A DNA stretch of 64,000 nucleotides from Cloacibacterium rupense (GCF_014645495.1 NZ_BMLV01000002.1:425191-489190); one strand, 5' to 3'. Shown: positions 27,976 through 37,339, counted from the stretch's first letter. A program made the numbers and translations. Notes: generated by a model from the letters alone, not told the origin.

Positions 27976-28407
27976 ATGAAAAAAATTGCTATTGCTGCTG
28001 ATCATGCAGGATTTGAATACAAAGAATACATTAAAAATCAATTAAAAGACCAATATGAATTGGTAGATTTTGGTACTCATTCTGTAGATTCTGTAGATTA
28101 TCCAGATTTTGTGCATCCTGCTGCTAGTGCTGTAGAAAATGGAGATTGTGAATTTGGAATTCTTTTTTGCGGAAGCGGACAAGGTGTACAATTAAGTGCT
28201 AATAAACACCAAGGAGTAAGATGTGCATTAGCTTGGATGCCTGAAATTGCTGCTTTATCTCGTCAACATAATAATTGTAATATGGTAGCCTTACCGGCCA
28301 GATTTATTGCCAAAGAACTGGCGCAGGAAATTATAGAAAAATTTCTCAACACCGATTTCGAAGGAGGAAGACACCAGAATAGAGTAGATAAAATCACTTG
28401 TAAATAA
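27976..28407 (+). CDS. rpiB: Ribose-5-phosphate isomerase B
   Basis: 143 residues. IAADHAGFEYKE (D9, H10), catalytic C65 in FCGSGQG and NKHQGVRCAL match RpiB of the LacA/RpiB family. It interconverts ribose 5-phosphate and ribulose 5-phosphate in the pentose phosphate pathway. Closed by its own terminator before rnr. Confidence 0.95.
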   Translation: MKKIAIAADHAGFEYKEYIKNQLKDQYELVDFGTHSVDSVDYPDFVHPAASAVENGDCEFGILFCGSGQGVQLSANKHQGVRCALAWMPEIAALSRQHNNCNMVALPARFIAKELAQEIIEKFLNTDFEGGRHQNRVDKITCK

Positions 28408-28409
28408 AG

Positions 28410-28437
28410 AAAATCTCCAGCGAAAGTTGGAGATTTT
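28410..28437 (+). terminator. Intrinsic terminator after rpiB
   Basis: Arms AAAATCTCCA (28410-28419) and TGGAGATTTT (28428-28437), loop of eight, followed by TGTTT. Confidence 0.8.
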
Positions 28438-28475
28438 TGTTTAAATTTATAAAAATTAAAAACACCAAATAATAT

Positions 28476-30623
28476 ATGAAACAACAACATAAATCACAAA
28501 AACAAGACCAGAAACTTCGCGATATTGGGAAGCTTATTCTGCGTTTTATGAACAAAAAAGCGTCTAAAATATACAATTATAAACAGATAGCAGACGGTAT
28601 AGAATACAAAAATCCGAGACAAAGAGAACTTGTTTTACAAGCTTTGCACAAATTGCGTGCAGAAGATAAAATTAAAGAAACAGACCGTTTAAAATACATT
28701 GTAAACCTTCAAATTACGGACACTTTAACTGGAGTAATCGATTTTGCAGCCAATGGAAACGCTTATGTAAAAGTAGAAGGCATAGAAGATGATATTTTTG
28801 TGCATCAAAAAAATGTAAAAGATGCGCTACAAGGTGACACCGTTCTCATAGTAACTTATCATTTCAAAGGAAAAAAATTAGAAGGTTCTGTTTTAGAAGT
28901 TTTAGAAAGAGCTAATGATACTTTTGTGGGTACTTTTCAATATGTTCAACACAAAGATTTCGGGTTTGTAGTAGTAGATAAAAAACAAATCAACAACGAT
29001 TTTTTCATCCCAAAAAATAAAATGAACGGCGCAAAAGATGGTGAAAAAGTAGTCGTAAAAATGCTGAATTGGGACGAAAATTCTAAAAATCCGGAAGGAG
29101 AAATTATTCAAGTTTTGGGTTTACCAGGTGAGCACGAAACCGAAATTCATTCCATTCTAGCAGAATATGGTTTGCCTTATGATTTTCCACCAGAAGTAGA
29201 AGCTGATGCAGATAAAATCAATAAGAAAATTACTGCTGCTGAAGTGAAAAAACGCCGTGATATGCGTAAAATTCTGACTTTTACTATAGATCCGAAAGAT
29301 GCAAAAGATTTTGACGATGCTCTTTCATTGCAAAAATTACCTAACGGAAATTGGGAAGTTGGCGTACATATTGCAGACGTTTCTCATTATGTAAGACCAG
29401 GAACAATTCTCGATGATGAAGCATATAAACGGGCCACTTCTGTATATTTGGTAGACAGAGTTGTGCCAATGTTGCCAGAAGTTTTGAGTAACGAAGTTTG
29501 TAGTCTTCGCCCTAATGAAGATAAATTCACTTTTTCGGCGGTTTTTGAACTGAATGATAAAGCAGAAATTCAAAATCAATGGTTTGGAAGAACCGTGATT
29601 CATTCTGACAGAAGATTTACTTACGAAGAAGCGCAAGAACGTATTGAGACAGGAAAAGGAGATTTAGCAGAGGAAATTTTAACTTTAGATAAATTGGCAA
29701 AAATTCTTCGAAAAGACAGATTAAAACACGGAGCCATCGCTTTTGATAGAATGGAAGTAAAATTTAATCTCGATGAAGAATCTAATCCTATTGGCGTTTA
29801 TTTCAAAATTTCTAAAGATTCTAATCATTTGATTGAAGAATTTATGCTTTTGGCCAACAAAAAAGTTTCAGAATTTGTTTCTTTAACTCGAAAAGGAGAG
29901 TCTACCGGAAACACTTTCGTGTATAGAATTCACGATGATCCAGATCCTACCAAATTATTGGCTTTGAAGGATTTTGTAGGCACTTTTGGGTATAAAATGA
30001 ATTTGGCCAATTCTAAAAAAGTAGCAGAATCTCTCAACAAATTATTGAAAGAAGTAAAAGGAAAAGGTGAGGAAAATATGGTGGAAACTTTGGCAATGAG
30101 AACCATGAGCAAAGCTGTTTATTCCACAGAAAACATCGGACATTACGGACTTTCTTTCGACCATTATTCGCATTTTACATCGCCAATTCGTCGTTATCCA
30201 GATTTGGTTGCTCACCGATTATTGCAACATTATTTAGATGGAGGAAAATCACCGAATGCTGCAGAATATGAGGAAATGATGAAACATTGCAGCGCTCAAG
30301 AACGTTTGGCTTCTGATGCGGAAAGAGATTCTATCAAATTCATGCAAGTGAAATTTATGGAAAAACACGTGGGCGAAGTTTTCGAAGGCGTAGTTTCAGG
30401 AACAGCAGACTTCGGATTTTGGGTCGAAATACCTGAAAACGGAGCAGAAGGTTTAATAAAATTACGAGATTTGATGGATGATTCTTACTTTCATGATGCT
30501 AAAACACACTCTATTGTTGGGATGAGAACTGGTAGAACTTTCCAATTGGGTGATAATGTGAAAATTAAAGTCATTAAAGCGAATTTAGTAGCCAAACAAT
30601 TAGATTTTAAAATTGTAGATTAA
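28476..30623 (+). CDS. rnr: Ribonuclease R
   Basis: 715 residues. The order is an N-terminal winged-helix region, cold-shock OB domains (GVIDFAANGNAYVKVEG, FGFVVVDKKQINNDFFIP), the RNB catalytic domain with the acidic cluster IDPKDAKDFDDAL near 271-283, and an S1 domain at the end (GEVFEGVVSGTADFGFWVE). RNase R degrades structured RNA 3' to 5'. Domain order and length fit RNase R rather than RNase II. Confidence 0.95.
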   Translation: MKQQHKSQKQDQKLRDIGKLILRFMNKKASKIYNYKQIADGIEYKNPRQRELVLQALHKLRAEDKIKETDRLKYIVNLQITDTLTGVIDFAANGNAYVKVEGIEDDIFVHQKNVKDALQGDTVLIVTYHFKGKKLEGSVLEVLERANDTFVGTFQYVQHKDFGFVVVDKKQINNDFFIPKNKMNGAKDGEKVVVKMLNWDENSKNPEGEIIQVLGLPGEHETEIHSILAEYGLPYDFPPEVEADADKINKKITAAEVKKRRDMRKILTFTIDPKDAKDFDDALSLQKLPNGNWEVGVHIADVSHYVRPGTILDDEAYKRATSVYLVDRVVPMLPEVLSNEVCSLRPNEDKFTFSAVFELNDKAEIQNQWFGRTVIHSDRRFTYEEAQERIETGKGDLAEEILTLDKLAKILRKDRLKHGAIAFDRMEVKFNLDEESNPIGVYFKISKDSNHLIEEFMLLANKKVSEFVSLTRKGESTGNTFVYRIHDDPDPTKLLALKDFVGTFGYKMNLANSKKVAESLNKLLKEVKGKGEENMVETLAMRTMSKAVYSTENIGHYGLSFDHYSHFTSPIRRYPDLVAHRLLQHYLDGGKSPNAAEYEEMMKHCSAQERLASDAERDSIKFMQVKFMEKHVGEVFEGVVSGTADFGFWVEIPENGAEGLIKLRDLMDDSYFHDAKTHSIVGMRTGRTFQLGDNVKIKVIKANLVAKQLDFKIVD

Positions 30624-30653
30624 AATCAGTTAAATTTTAAATCTATAATTTCT

Positions 30654-30661
30654 TATCTTTG
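30654..30661 (+). promoter_or_regulatory. -7 element 4 bases before the LysE-type gene, possibly leaderless
   Basis: TATCTTTG, a perfect TAnnTTTG, with only four bases before the ATG. If used, transcription would begin at or near the A of ATG. Confidence 0.4.
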
Positions 30662-30665
30662 TTCA

Positions 30666-31355
30666 ATGCTTGAGCTTATTCTTTCAGCAATTGGTTTAGG
30701 ATTTATGTTGAGTCTGGTTTTCATCGGGCCCATTTTTTTCCTTTTGATAGAAACCAGCTTTTCTAGAGGTCACAAACATGCATTAGCATTAGATATTGGA
30801 GTAATTTCTGCTGATATTCTGTGTATAATTGCAGCTTATTTTGCCAGTTCAGATATTGTAACGATTATAGATGACCATCCTGGTTTTTATAGAATCACGG
30901 CGCTTATCGTCTTCGTTTATGGTATTTTTATGATGGTTTCTAAGACCAAAATGCACCTTCCAGATGAGGCTAAATTTATCAATCAGAATTATTTTAAAAC
31001 TTTTATCAATGGTTTTTTGTTTAATTTACTTAATGTAGGTGTGATACTTTTTTGGTTGGTAACGGTAATTTCGGTTAGAAATCAATACCCAGAAACTCAT
31101 AATTTTATCATTTATATTTCTTTAGTTATAGCAACCTACTTATGTATAGATTTAGTAAAAATTTTACTAGCTAAACAATTCCACTACAAGTTAACGGAGA
31201 AACTAGCCAACAATATTAGAAAAGGAGTGGGAGTTATTTTAATTATTTTTAGTTTTTTTATTTTCCTTCAAAGCTATAAGAAATTCAACCAGTTTGATAA
31301 ACGTTTAGAAGAAGCCGAAAAAAAGGAAGTTAAATATAAAGAAGGCGCTCAATAA
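30666..31355 (+). CDS. LysE family exporter
   Basis: 229 residues with six membrane segments. The family signature near the N-terminus, FIGPIFFLLIETSFSRGHKHALALDIGVISADILCI in outline (about residues 20-55), matches LysE/RhtB transporters, which export amino acids or similar small molecules. The C-terminal tail is charged (FDKRLEEAEKKEVKYKE). The substrate is unknown. ATG at 30666 is the usual start; it lies 42 bases after rnr. Confidence 0.85.
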   Translation: MLELILSAIGLGFMLSLVFIGPIFFLLIETSFSRGHKHALALDIGVISADILCIIAAYFASSDIVTIIDDHPGFYRITALIVFVYGIFMMVSKTKMHLPDEAKFINQNYFKTFINGFLFNLLNVGVILFWLVTVISVRNQYPETHNFIIYISLVIATYLCIDLVKILLAKQFHYKLTEKLANNIRKGVGVILIIFSFFIFLQSYKKFNQFDKRLEEAEKKEVKYKEGAQ

Positions 31356-31406
31356 AATATTCCACTGTAAATTAATTTGCAAATACTTACTATCAAAGAA
31401 AACAAA

Positions 31407-32336
31407 ATGAAAGAAATTATTTTTCCAAAATCTTTGAAAAAAGGTGATAAAATTGCCATTATTTCTCCAGCAGGTTTCGTAGAAGAAGCACCTTTGCAAA
31501 ACACCTTAAATTTAGTACAATCAAAAGGTTACGAACCTGTTTTTGGCAAACATACTTTAGGAAAATTTGTAAACGGATACAATTATTCTGGTACCGAAAA
31601 AGAAAGAATCCAAGATTTGAATTGGGCTTTGAACGATGAAGAAATTTCTGCAATTTGGGCAACTAGAGGCGGTTATGGTTGTCAACATTTATTGAGACAT
31701 CTTAAACTTTCAAAATTTAAAGAAAATCCGAAATGGTATATTGGTTATTCTGATAATACCGTGATTAACAGTTATTTATTAAAAAACGGATTTGCTTCTA
31801 TACACGGACAAACCATCAAAACTGCAAGTTTCGGGGTTTCGGAAGAAGGTTATGAGAATATTTTTAATATTTTGGAAGGAAAAAAGCTGAAATATACTTT
31901 AGAAAAACACCCATTCAACAAAAACGGAATTGCAGAAGGAGAATTAATTGGCGGAAATTTAGCGTTAATTTATGCACTTTTAGGAACTAATTATTCATTT
32001 AAATTTAAAGACAAAATTCTTTTTATAGAAGATATTGGCGAGAATTTCTACGCTTTAGATAGAATGTTGATGAGCCTAGATTTGGCGGGAGTTTTTAGAA
32101 AAATAAAAGGCTTAATTATTGGTGGAATGACCAATATGGGCGACGAAAAAGAAAACAAAAACTACGAAGAACCTTTCGATGAATTTGCCTACGAAATTAT
32201 TGCTCAAAGATTAAAAAAATACAACTTCCCTACTCTTTTCGGTTTCCCGAACGGACATATTTTTGATAACCGACCTTTGATAATTGGAAGAAATGTAAAG
32301 ATAGAAGTTGGAGAAAAACCGAAGGTGGAAATTTAA
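31407..32336 (+). CDS. LD-carboxypeptidase (S66, muramoyltetrapeptide carboxypeptidase family)
   Basis: 309 residues from the ATG at 31407; an in-frame ATG ten codons upstream is less likely because IAIISPAG normally lies close to the start. The nucleophile is S115 in WYIGYSDNT, with the Glu in EDIGENFYALDRM and the His in GFPNGH completing the Ser-Glu-His triad. Such enzymes remove the terminal D-alanine from murein tetrapeptide during recycling, which suits the mpl gene in this window. No signal peptide, so cytoplasmic. Confidence 0.9.
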   Translation: MKEIIFPKSLKKGDKIAIISPAGFVEEAPLQNTLNLVQSKGYEPVFGKHTLGKFVNGYNYSGTEKERIQDLNWALNDEEISAIWATRGGYGCQHLLRHLKLSKFKENPKWYIGYSDNTVINSYLLKNGFASIHGQTIKTASFGVSEEGYENIFNILEGKKLKYTLEKHPFNKNGIAEGELIGGNLALIYALLGTNYSFKFKDKILFIEDIGENFYALDRMLMSLDLAGVFRKIKGLIIGGMTNMGDEKENKNYEEPFDEFAYEIIAQRLKKYNFPTLFGFPNGHIFDNRPLIIGRNVKIEVGEKPKVEI

Positions 32337-32375
32337 TTAAATCATTTATCAATTATCATTCATCAATTATAAAAA

Positions 32376-32747
32376 GTGGCAGATCACAACGAATTTGGGA
32401 AACTCGCAGAAGAATTGGCAGAGAATTTTTTAGTTCAAAAAAACTATAAAATTTTAGAAAAAAACTTCCGTTATCAAAAAGCGGAAATAGACATTATTGC
32501 CGAATTTGAAAACCAAATCATCATTGTAGAAGTAAAAGCCAGAAAAACAGACGCTTTTATGCTTCCGCAAGAAGCCATCAACAAAAGAAAAATAAAACTG
32601 ATTGTTTCCGCGGCCAATTATTTTTTAGAAGAAAATAATATTGATAAAGAAACCAGATTTGATGCCATTACGGTTCTACCAAACGAGTCTGGAAAATTAG
32701 AAATTACACATTTAGAAAACGCTTTCGAAGCATTCGATGCGAATTAA
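32376..32747 (+). CDS. YraN/UPF0102 family endonuclease-like protein
   Basis: 123 residues from a GTG start. The PD-(D/E)XK core is visible: E37-x-D39 in KAEIDIIA and E52-x-K54 in VEVKARK. UPF0102 proteins are small restriction-endonuclease-fold proteins of unclear role. No ATG gives a full N-terminus (ADHNEFGKLAEELAENFL), so the GTG is chosen. It is three bases from the Lgt-like gene. Confidence 0.88.
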   Translation: MADHNEFGKLAEELAENFLVQKNYKILEKNFRYQKAEIDIIAEFENQIIIVEVKARKTDAFMLPQEAINKRKIKLIVSAANYFLEENNIDKETRFDAITVLPNESGKLEITHLENAFEAFDAN

Positions 32748-32750
32748 TAC

Positions 32751-33509
32751 ATGAATCTTCCTTGGAAAATATCGCTTTTTGGAGAATCTTTTTACCTCCA
32801 TATTATTTTTGAAGCATTAGCGTTTTTCATCGGGATTCGCTATTACTATTTTCTTCGAAAACAGCAACCAGACTACATTTCAGACACTAATAGATTGTGG
32901 ATTTTATTAGGAGCAATGTTTGGAGCTTTATTAGGATCAAGGATTATAGGTGTGATGGAAGTTCCAGAATTTTATAAGAATTTTACTTTTCAACTTTTAT
33001 ACAATAACAAAACAGTTTTAGGAGGTTTTTTAGGCGGACTTTTTGGAGTTGAAATTTTCAAACATTTTGTTGGCGAAAAACAATCTTCAGGAGATTTATA
33101 TGTTTTGCCCATTATTTTAGCATTATTTATCGGGAGAATTGGGTGTTTTTCTATGGGGATTGCCGAAACTACATTTGGTACAGAAACCCATTTTTTTACA
33201 GGAATGGATTTAGGAGACGGAAAACTTCGGCATCCTGTTATGTTGTACGAAATGCTGTTTCTAACTTTACTTTTTGTTTTTTTCAAAGTTTTATATCGAA
33301 AAAAATTCAAAAATTACCAATTAGGAGATGGTTTCAAAATTTTTATGTTATTGTATTTCGGTTTTCGATTTTTGATGGAATTTCTAAAACCACGTTACGA
33401 AATCTTTTTAGGACTTACGATTATCCAATGGTGCGGGATTTTTGTTTATCTTTATTATTGGAAGTTTTTTTTAAGATTTTTCCGTTATTATAATCAAAAC
33501 CAAAACTAA
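32751..33509 (+). CDS. Prolipoprotein diacylglyceryl transferase-like membrane protein
   Basis: 252 residues with about seven membrane segments. The Lgt-family signature is present in variant form, GRIGCFSMGIAETTFG (near 127-142) where canonical Lgt has GRLGNFxNxE, followed by LRHPVMLYEML. Canonical Lgt transfers diacylglyceryl to the lipobox cysteine. The altered motif and the neighbouring radical SAM gene suggest a paralogue with a different lipid role, so I give no symbol. It touches the next gene directly. Confidence 0.8.
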   Translation: MNLPWKISLFGESFYLHIIFEALAFFIGIRYYYFLRKQQPDYISDTNRLWILLGAMFGALLGSRIIGVMEVPEFYKNFTFQLLYNNKTVLGGFLGGLFGVEIFKHFVGEKQSSGDLYVLPIILALFIGRIGCFSMGIAETTFGTETHFFTGMDLGDGKLRHPVMLYEMLFLTLLFVFFKVLYRKKFKNYQLGDGFKIFMLLYFGFRFLMEFLKPRYEIFLGLTIIQWCGIFVYLYYWKFFLRFFRYYNQNQN

Positions 33510-34922
33510 ATGCACAAAACACGAGATTACATATACTACGATTATACCAAAAGTCTTTGCCCAGAATGTTTAGAAACTATTGATGCCAAAATTGTTTTCA
33601 GAGATAGCAAAGTTTGGATGCTCAAAAATTGTAAAAAACACGGCGAATCTGAAGTAATGATTGCTGATGATGTAGAATATTACAAGCAAATCCGAAATTA
33701 TAATAAACAGTCGGAAATGCCACAGAAATTCAATACCAAAGTACATTTTGGTTGTCCTTATGATTGTGGTTTGTGTACCGATCACGAGCAACATTCTTGC
33801 CTTTCGATTGTAGAAGTTACAGATAGATGCAACTTAACTTGCCCAACTTGTTATGCTAATTCTGCCCCAAATTATGGCAGACACAGAACGTTGGAAGAAA
33901 TAAACAGAATGTTTGATACCATTGTAGAAAACGAAGGAGAACCAGATGTGGTGCAAATTTCGGGAGGAGAACCTACTGTTCATCCAGAATTTTTTGAAAT
34001 TTTAGATTTAGCAAAGTCAAAACCAATAAAACATTTAATGTTGAATACCAACGGAATACGAATTGCAAAAGACAAAAATTTTGTAGAAAAATTGGCTTCA
34101 TATATGCCCGATTTTGAAATTTATTTGCAGTTTGATAGTTTCAAACCAGAAGTTTTAGAAGAATTGCGAGGCGAAGATTTAACCGAAGTTCGTAAAAAGG
34201 CTATTGAACATTTGAACGAATTCAATCTTTCCACAACTTTGGTAATTACGCTTCAAAAAGGATTGAATGATGATGAAATTGGTGAGATTTTAGATTATGC
34301 TTTGAAACAAAAATCGGTTCGTGGTGTTACATTCCAGCCTACTCAATTTGCAGGAAGAACAGAAAATGAGGGTGCGAAATCTGAAAAAATGACACTTACA
34401 GAAGTTCGCAGAAAAATTTTGGAACAATCTACCGTTTTTGAAAAAGAAGATTTAATTCCCGTTCCTTGTAATCCCGATGCACTTTGTATGGCTTATGCAT
34501 TGAAATTGAATAACGGCGGCGAAACCGAAATTTTCCCGATGACACGATATGTAAATCCGGAAGATATTCTTAATAATTCTAGAAGTACCATTGTTTACGA
34601 ACATGACGAAAGAATAAAAGAGCACATGACAAACCTTTTCAGCACAGGAATTTCTGTAGATTGTGCAGGAAGCGAAGGTGGCGAATTTCAGCAGTTGATG
34701 TGCTGTTTACCAACGGTAAAATCGGATTCGTTGGATTATTCAAATTTGTTTAGAATTATCATCATGAATTTTATGGATGCCCATGATTTTGATGTGAGAG
34801 CCGTAAAAAAATCTTGCGTTCATATTGTGAGCAATCAGTACAAAATGATTCCTTTCGAAACGATGAATTTACTTTATAGAGACGAAAAAATAAAAGAAAT
34901 TAGAAAATCATGGTTGGCGTAA
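33510..34922 (+). CDS. Radical SAM protein of the Tes/Mss (tetraether/membrane-spanning lipid synthase) family
   Basis: 470 residues. The radical SAM cluster CxxxCxxC is C107, C111, C114 (DRCNLTCPTCYA). Extra cysteines are C17/C20 (CPEC), C41 and C82/C86/C89/C97 (FGCPYDCGLCTDHEQHSC). This Cys-rich N-terminal block directly before the SAM motif is the hallmark of archaeal Tes (MJ0619) and of bacterial homologues studied for joining lipid tails. The GGEP motif (SGGEPTVHP) is intact. The reaction in this organism is unknown. It overlaps the next small gene by 13 bases. Confidence 0.85.
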   Translation: MHKTRDYIYYDYTKSLCPECLETIDAKIVFRDSKVWMLKNCKKHGESEVMIADDVEYYKQIRNYNKQSEMPQKFNTKVHFGCPYDCGLCTDHEQHSCLSIVEVTDRCNLTCPTCYANSAPNYGRHRTLEEINRMFDTIVENEGEPDVVQISGGEPTVHPEFFEILDLAKSKPIKHLMLNTNGIRIAKDKNFVEKLASYMPDFEIYLQFDSFKPEVLEELRGEDLTEVRKKAIEHLNEFNLSTTLVITLQKGLNDDEIGEILDYALKQKSVRGVTFQPTQFAGRTENEGAKSEKMTLTEVRRKILEQSTVFEKEDLIPVPCNPDALCMAYALKLNNGGETEIFPMTRYVNPEDILNNSRSTIVYEHDERIKEHMTNLFSTGISVDCAGSEGGEFQQLMCCLPTVKSDSLDYSNLFRIIIMNFMDAHDFDVRAVKKSCVHIVSNQYKMIPFETMNLLYRDEKIKEIRKSWLA

Positions 34923-35110
34923 TTATTTTACTCATTGTTTTAATATCAGCTTATTGGGTTTCTGCTTTGGTATTATTAATTTCTGGAATTTATTTGCAAC
35001 GAAAAGCGGAATCAGAAGAAAGAAAAAACGTTGGAAAAACGAGAATGATTATTGGAATCATCGTGCTTATTATTGGCGGTGCGTTTTGCGGAACTATTCT
35101 TAATGTTTAA
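34910..35110 (+). CDS. Small two-helix membrane protein
   Basis: 66 residues. Two hydrophobic helices (about 3-28 and 46-64) flank a charged linker (QRKAESEERKNVGKTR). The second half resembles that of the protein at 35494-35691 (RK..G..RM.I...I.LIIG...CG.IL), so the two are paralogues. It overlaps the radical SAM gene, which argues for one transcript and a related role. Confidence 0.65.
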   Translation: MVGVIILLIVLISAYWVSALVLLISGIYLQRKAESEERKNVGKTRMIIGIIVLIIGGAFCGTILNV

Positions 35111-35126
35111 TTTTAAAATATTAATT

Positions 35127-35486
35127 ATGGATGACTTAATTACAATATTATATGTAGTTTCGCCAATAATATTCTTTGTGAGTTTATATTATTTGGTATT
35201 TAGAAAATTTGACAATAAGAATTATAGAATTTTACTAGGTGTTTTTGTTACAAATTTTCTACTTTTAATTTACTTAATTTTTAAGTCATACAAAGAGCCT
35301 TATATTTCTATTTATTATGGAATTTTAGGAATTATAGGATTTACTTTTGCATTAAGAGGTATTTATAAATACTTTTCTGAAAAAGAAATTACAAAACAAC
35401 AAAAAATAAAAGTAGCAATCTACATTTTCATTTGCCTAATCATAGGTTTTGGAATGTGTTCTACCACAGGAATTTTTGGTTTTTAA
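35127..35486 (+). CDS. Hypothetical membrane protein
   Basis: 119 residues from the ATG at 35127 (MDDLITILYVVSP); earlier in-frame starts overlap the previous gene. Four hydrophobic helices (about 5-26, 35-52, 57-80, 95-117). No family recognised. It sits between two paralogous small membrane proteins. Confidence 0.55.
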   Translation: MDDLITILYVVSPIIFFVSLYYLVFRKFDNKNYRILLGVFVTNFLLLIYLIFKSYKEPYISIYYGILGIIGFTFALRGIYKYFSEKEITKQQKIKVAIYIFICLIIGFGMCSTTGIFGF

Positions 35487-35493
35487 AAAAGTT

Positions 35494-35691
35494 ATGGGAT
35501 TATTTATTTTATATTGGCTAATTGTAATTGTTCTTTTCCTAATAGGATTAGGAATAAGTATTTTTGCAAAAGACAATGAAAAAAGAAAAACAGGAATTAG
35601 AATGTTAATAACTTCTGTAATCATGCTCATAATCGGAGCAGGAGTTTGTGGTTACATTTTAATGAATCTCAATTTAGGCAATATGCATTAA
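35494..35691 (+). CDS. Small two-helix membrane protein, paralogue of 34910-35110
   Basis: 65 residues from the ATG at 35494, eight bases past the previous stop. Helices at about 3-25 and 39-60 flank the linker AKDNEKRKTGIRM. The spacing and the closing LIIGAGVCGYIL resemble LIIGGAFCGTIL of the earlier gene. Confidence 0.6.
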   Translation: MGLFILYWLIVIVLFLIGLGISIFAKDNEKRKTGIRMLITSVIMLIIGAGVCGYILMNLNLGNMH

Positions 35692-35782
35692 TCATTTATG
35701 AAATCGCCATGATTAACAAACGCAAACACCGATGAAGATTAGGCGATTCCATATGACCTTTAAAAAACAATAAAAACTACAT

Positions 35783-36532
35783 ATGAAAACAATATTCATC
35801 ACAGGAGCAACTTCAGGAATCGGCAAAGCTACCGCCGAAATTTTCGCAAAACAAGGACATAGATTAATCATCTGTGGACGAAGAAAAGAAGTTTTAGAAA
35901 ATTTACTAATTCAGTTGAGTAATTTCACTGAAGTATATAGTTTGGTTTTTGATGTAAGAAACCAACAAGAAGTTGTAAACGCCATCAATTCTCTTCCTGA
36001 AGAGTGGAAAAACATTGATGTTCTAGTTAATAATGCAGGAAATGCGCACGGTTTAGAGCCCATTTCAGAGGCCAATGTTTCGGATTGGGATGCGATGATG
36101 GATGGAAATGTAAAAGGACTACTCTACGTTTCTCAACCGATTATTAAATTAATGAAATCTAAAAATTCTGGACATATTGTGAATATTTCTTCCGTAGCAG
36201 CAAGACAAACGTATGCTAACGGAACGGTTTATTGCGCAAGTAAAAAAGCAGTTGATGTCATTTCCGAAGGAATGCGTCTTGAACTTACAGAATTTGGAAT
36301 TAAAGTAACCAATGTACAACCAGGAGCAGTAGAAACCGATTTTTCTAAAATAAGATTTAAAGGTGACGAAGAACGTGCCGCAACCGTTTATGCAGGTTAT
36401 GAACCATTAATTGCCGAAGATATTGCCGATGCAATTTCGTATTGTGTAAATGCCCCAGACCGAGTTTCTATTGCCGAAATTTGTATTTATCCAAAAGCAC
36501 AAGCGGAACCGAGAACGATTTATAGAAAATAA
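35783..36532 (+). CDS. Short-chain dehydrogenase/reductase (YdfG-like)
   Basis: 249 residues. NAD(P)-binding TGATSGIGKATA (6-17), NNAGNAHGLEPI, and the catalytic Ser/Tyr/Lys in SSVAARQTYANGTVYCASKKA are present. The C-terminal block PGAVETDFSKIRFKGDEERA and the pattern AEDIADAI fit the YdfG/serine-3-dehydrogenase-like subgroup, which reduces small hydroxy acids or malonic semialdehyde. The substrate is not determined. Confidence 0.9.
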   Translation: MKTIFITGATSGIGKATAEIFAKQGHRLIICGRRKEVLENLLIQLSNFTEVYSLVFDVRNQQEVVNAINSLPEEWKNIDVLVNNAGNAHGLEPISEANVSDWDAMMDGNVKGLLYVSQPIIKLMKSKNSGHIVNISSVAARQTYANGTVYCASKKAVDVISEGMRLELTEFGIKVTNVQPGAVETDFSKIRFKGDEERAATVYAGYEPLIAEDIADAISYCVNAPDRVSIAEICIYPKAQAEPRTIYRK

Positions 36533-36564
36533 TTTTAGAATTAGGAAATTAGTTAGCGGGATAA

Positions 36565-36572
36565 TATCTTTG
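36565..36572 (+). promoter_or_regulatory. Bacteroidota -7 element for tsaB
   Basis: TATCTTTG, a perfect TAnnTTTG, 45 bases before the tsaB start. Between them lies a simple repeat of ATCATTTATCAATC type. Confidence 0.45.
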
Positions 36573-36617
36573 CAGTTCGATTATCATTTATCAATCATCA
36601 TTTATCAATTAAATTCC

Positions 36618-37301
36618 GTGAAAATCCTCCACATAGAAACCTCATCACGAAACTGTTCTGTTGCCATTTCTGATGGCGAAGAATTGTTATGTCTTTGCGA
36701 AGAAGTTTCAGAAAACTACAAACAATCTGAATCTTTGCACACTTTTGTAGAATGGGCAATAGAAGGCGCAGAAATTTCTTTGAAAGATATAGAAGCCGTT
36801 TCTTTAGGAAAAGGACCGGGTTCTTATACAGGTTTAAGAATTGGCGCAGCTTCTGCAAAAGGTTTTTGCTACGGATTGAAAGTTCCTTTAATTGCAGTAA
36901 ATTCTTTAGAAACGATGATAGAGCCGTTTTTAGGGCAAAACTATGATATAATCATTCCATTAATCGATGCGAGAAGAATGGAGGTTTATTGCGCTGTTTA
37001 TGATGGAAATTCTGGCAAAATGATTTCGGAAACAGAAGCCAAAATTCTAGACGAACAATCTTTCAAAGAATTAGAAGGAAAAAAAATACTTTTTGTAGGA
37101 GATGGAGCGAAAAAAGCACAAGAAATTTTACAAATTTCTAATGCAGATTTTAATCAAGAAGTTTATCCTTCAGCAAAATATCTCATAAAAAAATCGGTGG
37201 AAAAATTAAATCGACAAGATTTTGAAGATGTAGCTTATTTCGAGCCATTTTATCTGAAAGATTTCCACGGTGTAAAGAAAAAATCTTCAGAAAATTTATA
37301 A
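36618..37301 (+). CDS. tsaB: tRNA threonylcarbamoyladenosine biosynthesis protein TsaB
   Basis: 227 residues from a GTG at 36618 (KILHIETSSRNCSVAI), the normal N-terminus; frames opening earlier run into the SDR gene. SLGKGPGSYTGLRIGAASAKGFC is the TsaB signature. TsaB partners TsaD and TsaE in forming t6A37 on tRNA. A terminator follows at once. Confidence 0.95.
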   Translation: MKILHIETSSRNCSVAISDGEELLCLCEEVSENYKQSESLHTFVEWAIEGAEISLKDIEAVSLGKGPGSYTGLRIGAASAKGFCYGLKVPLIAVNSLETMIEPFLGQNYDIIIPLIDARRMEVYCAVYDGNSGKMISETEAKILDEQSFKELEGKKILFVGDGAKKAQEILQISNADFNQEVYPSAKYLIKKSVEKLNRQDFEDVAYFEPFYLKDFHGVKKKSSENL

Positions 37302-37306
37302 AAAAT

Positions 37307-37336
37307 AAAGCGAAATTGAAAACTCAATTTCGCTTT
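37307..37336. terminator. Bidirectional terminator between tsaB and porW
   Basis: Perfect 13-bp arms AAAGCGAAATTGA (37307-37319) and its complement (37324-37336), loop AAAC, with T and A runs either side. The end of porW begins four bases later. Confidence 0.85.
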
Positions 37337-37339
37337 TTA

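Noticed and set aside
30366-30372. CACGTG inside rnr as a further parS
   Set aside because: Flanks differ from the consensus.
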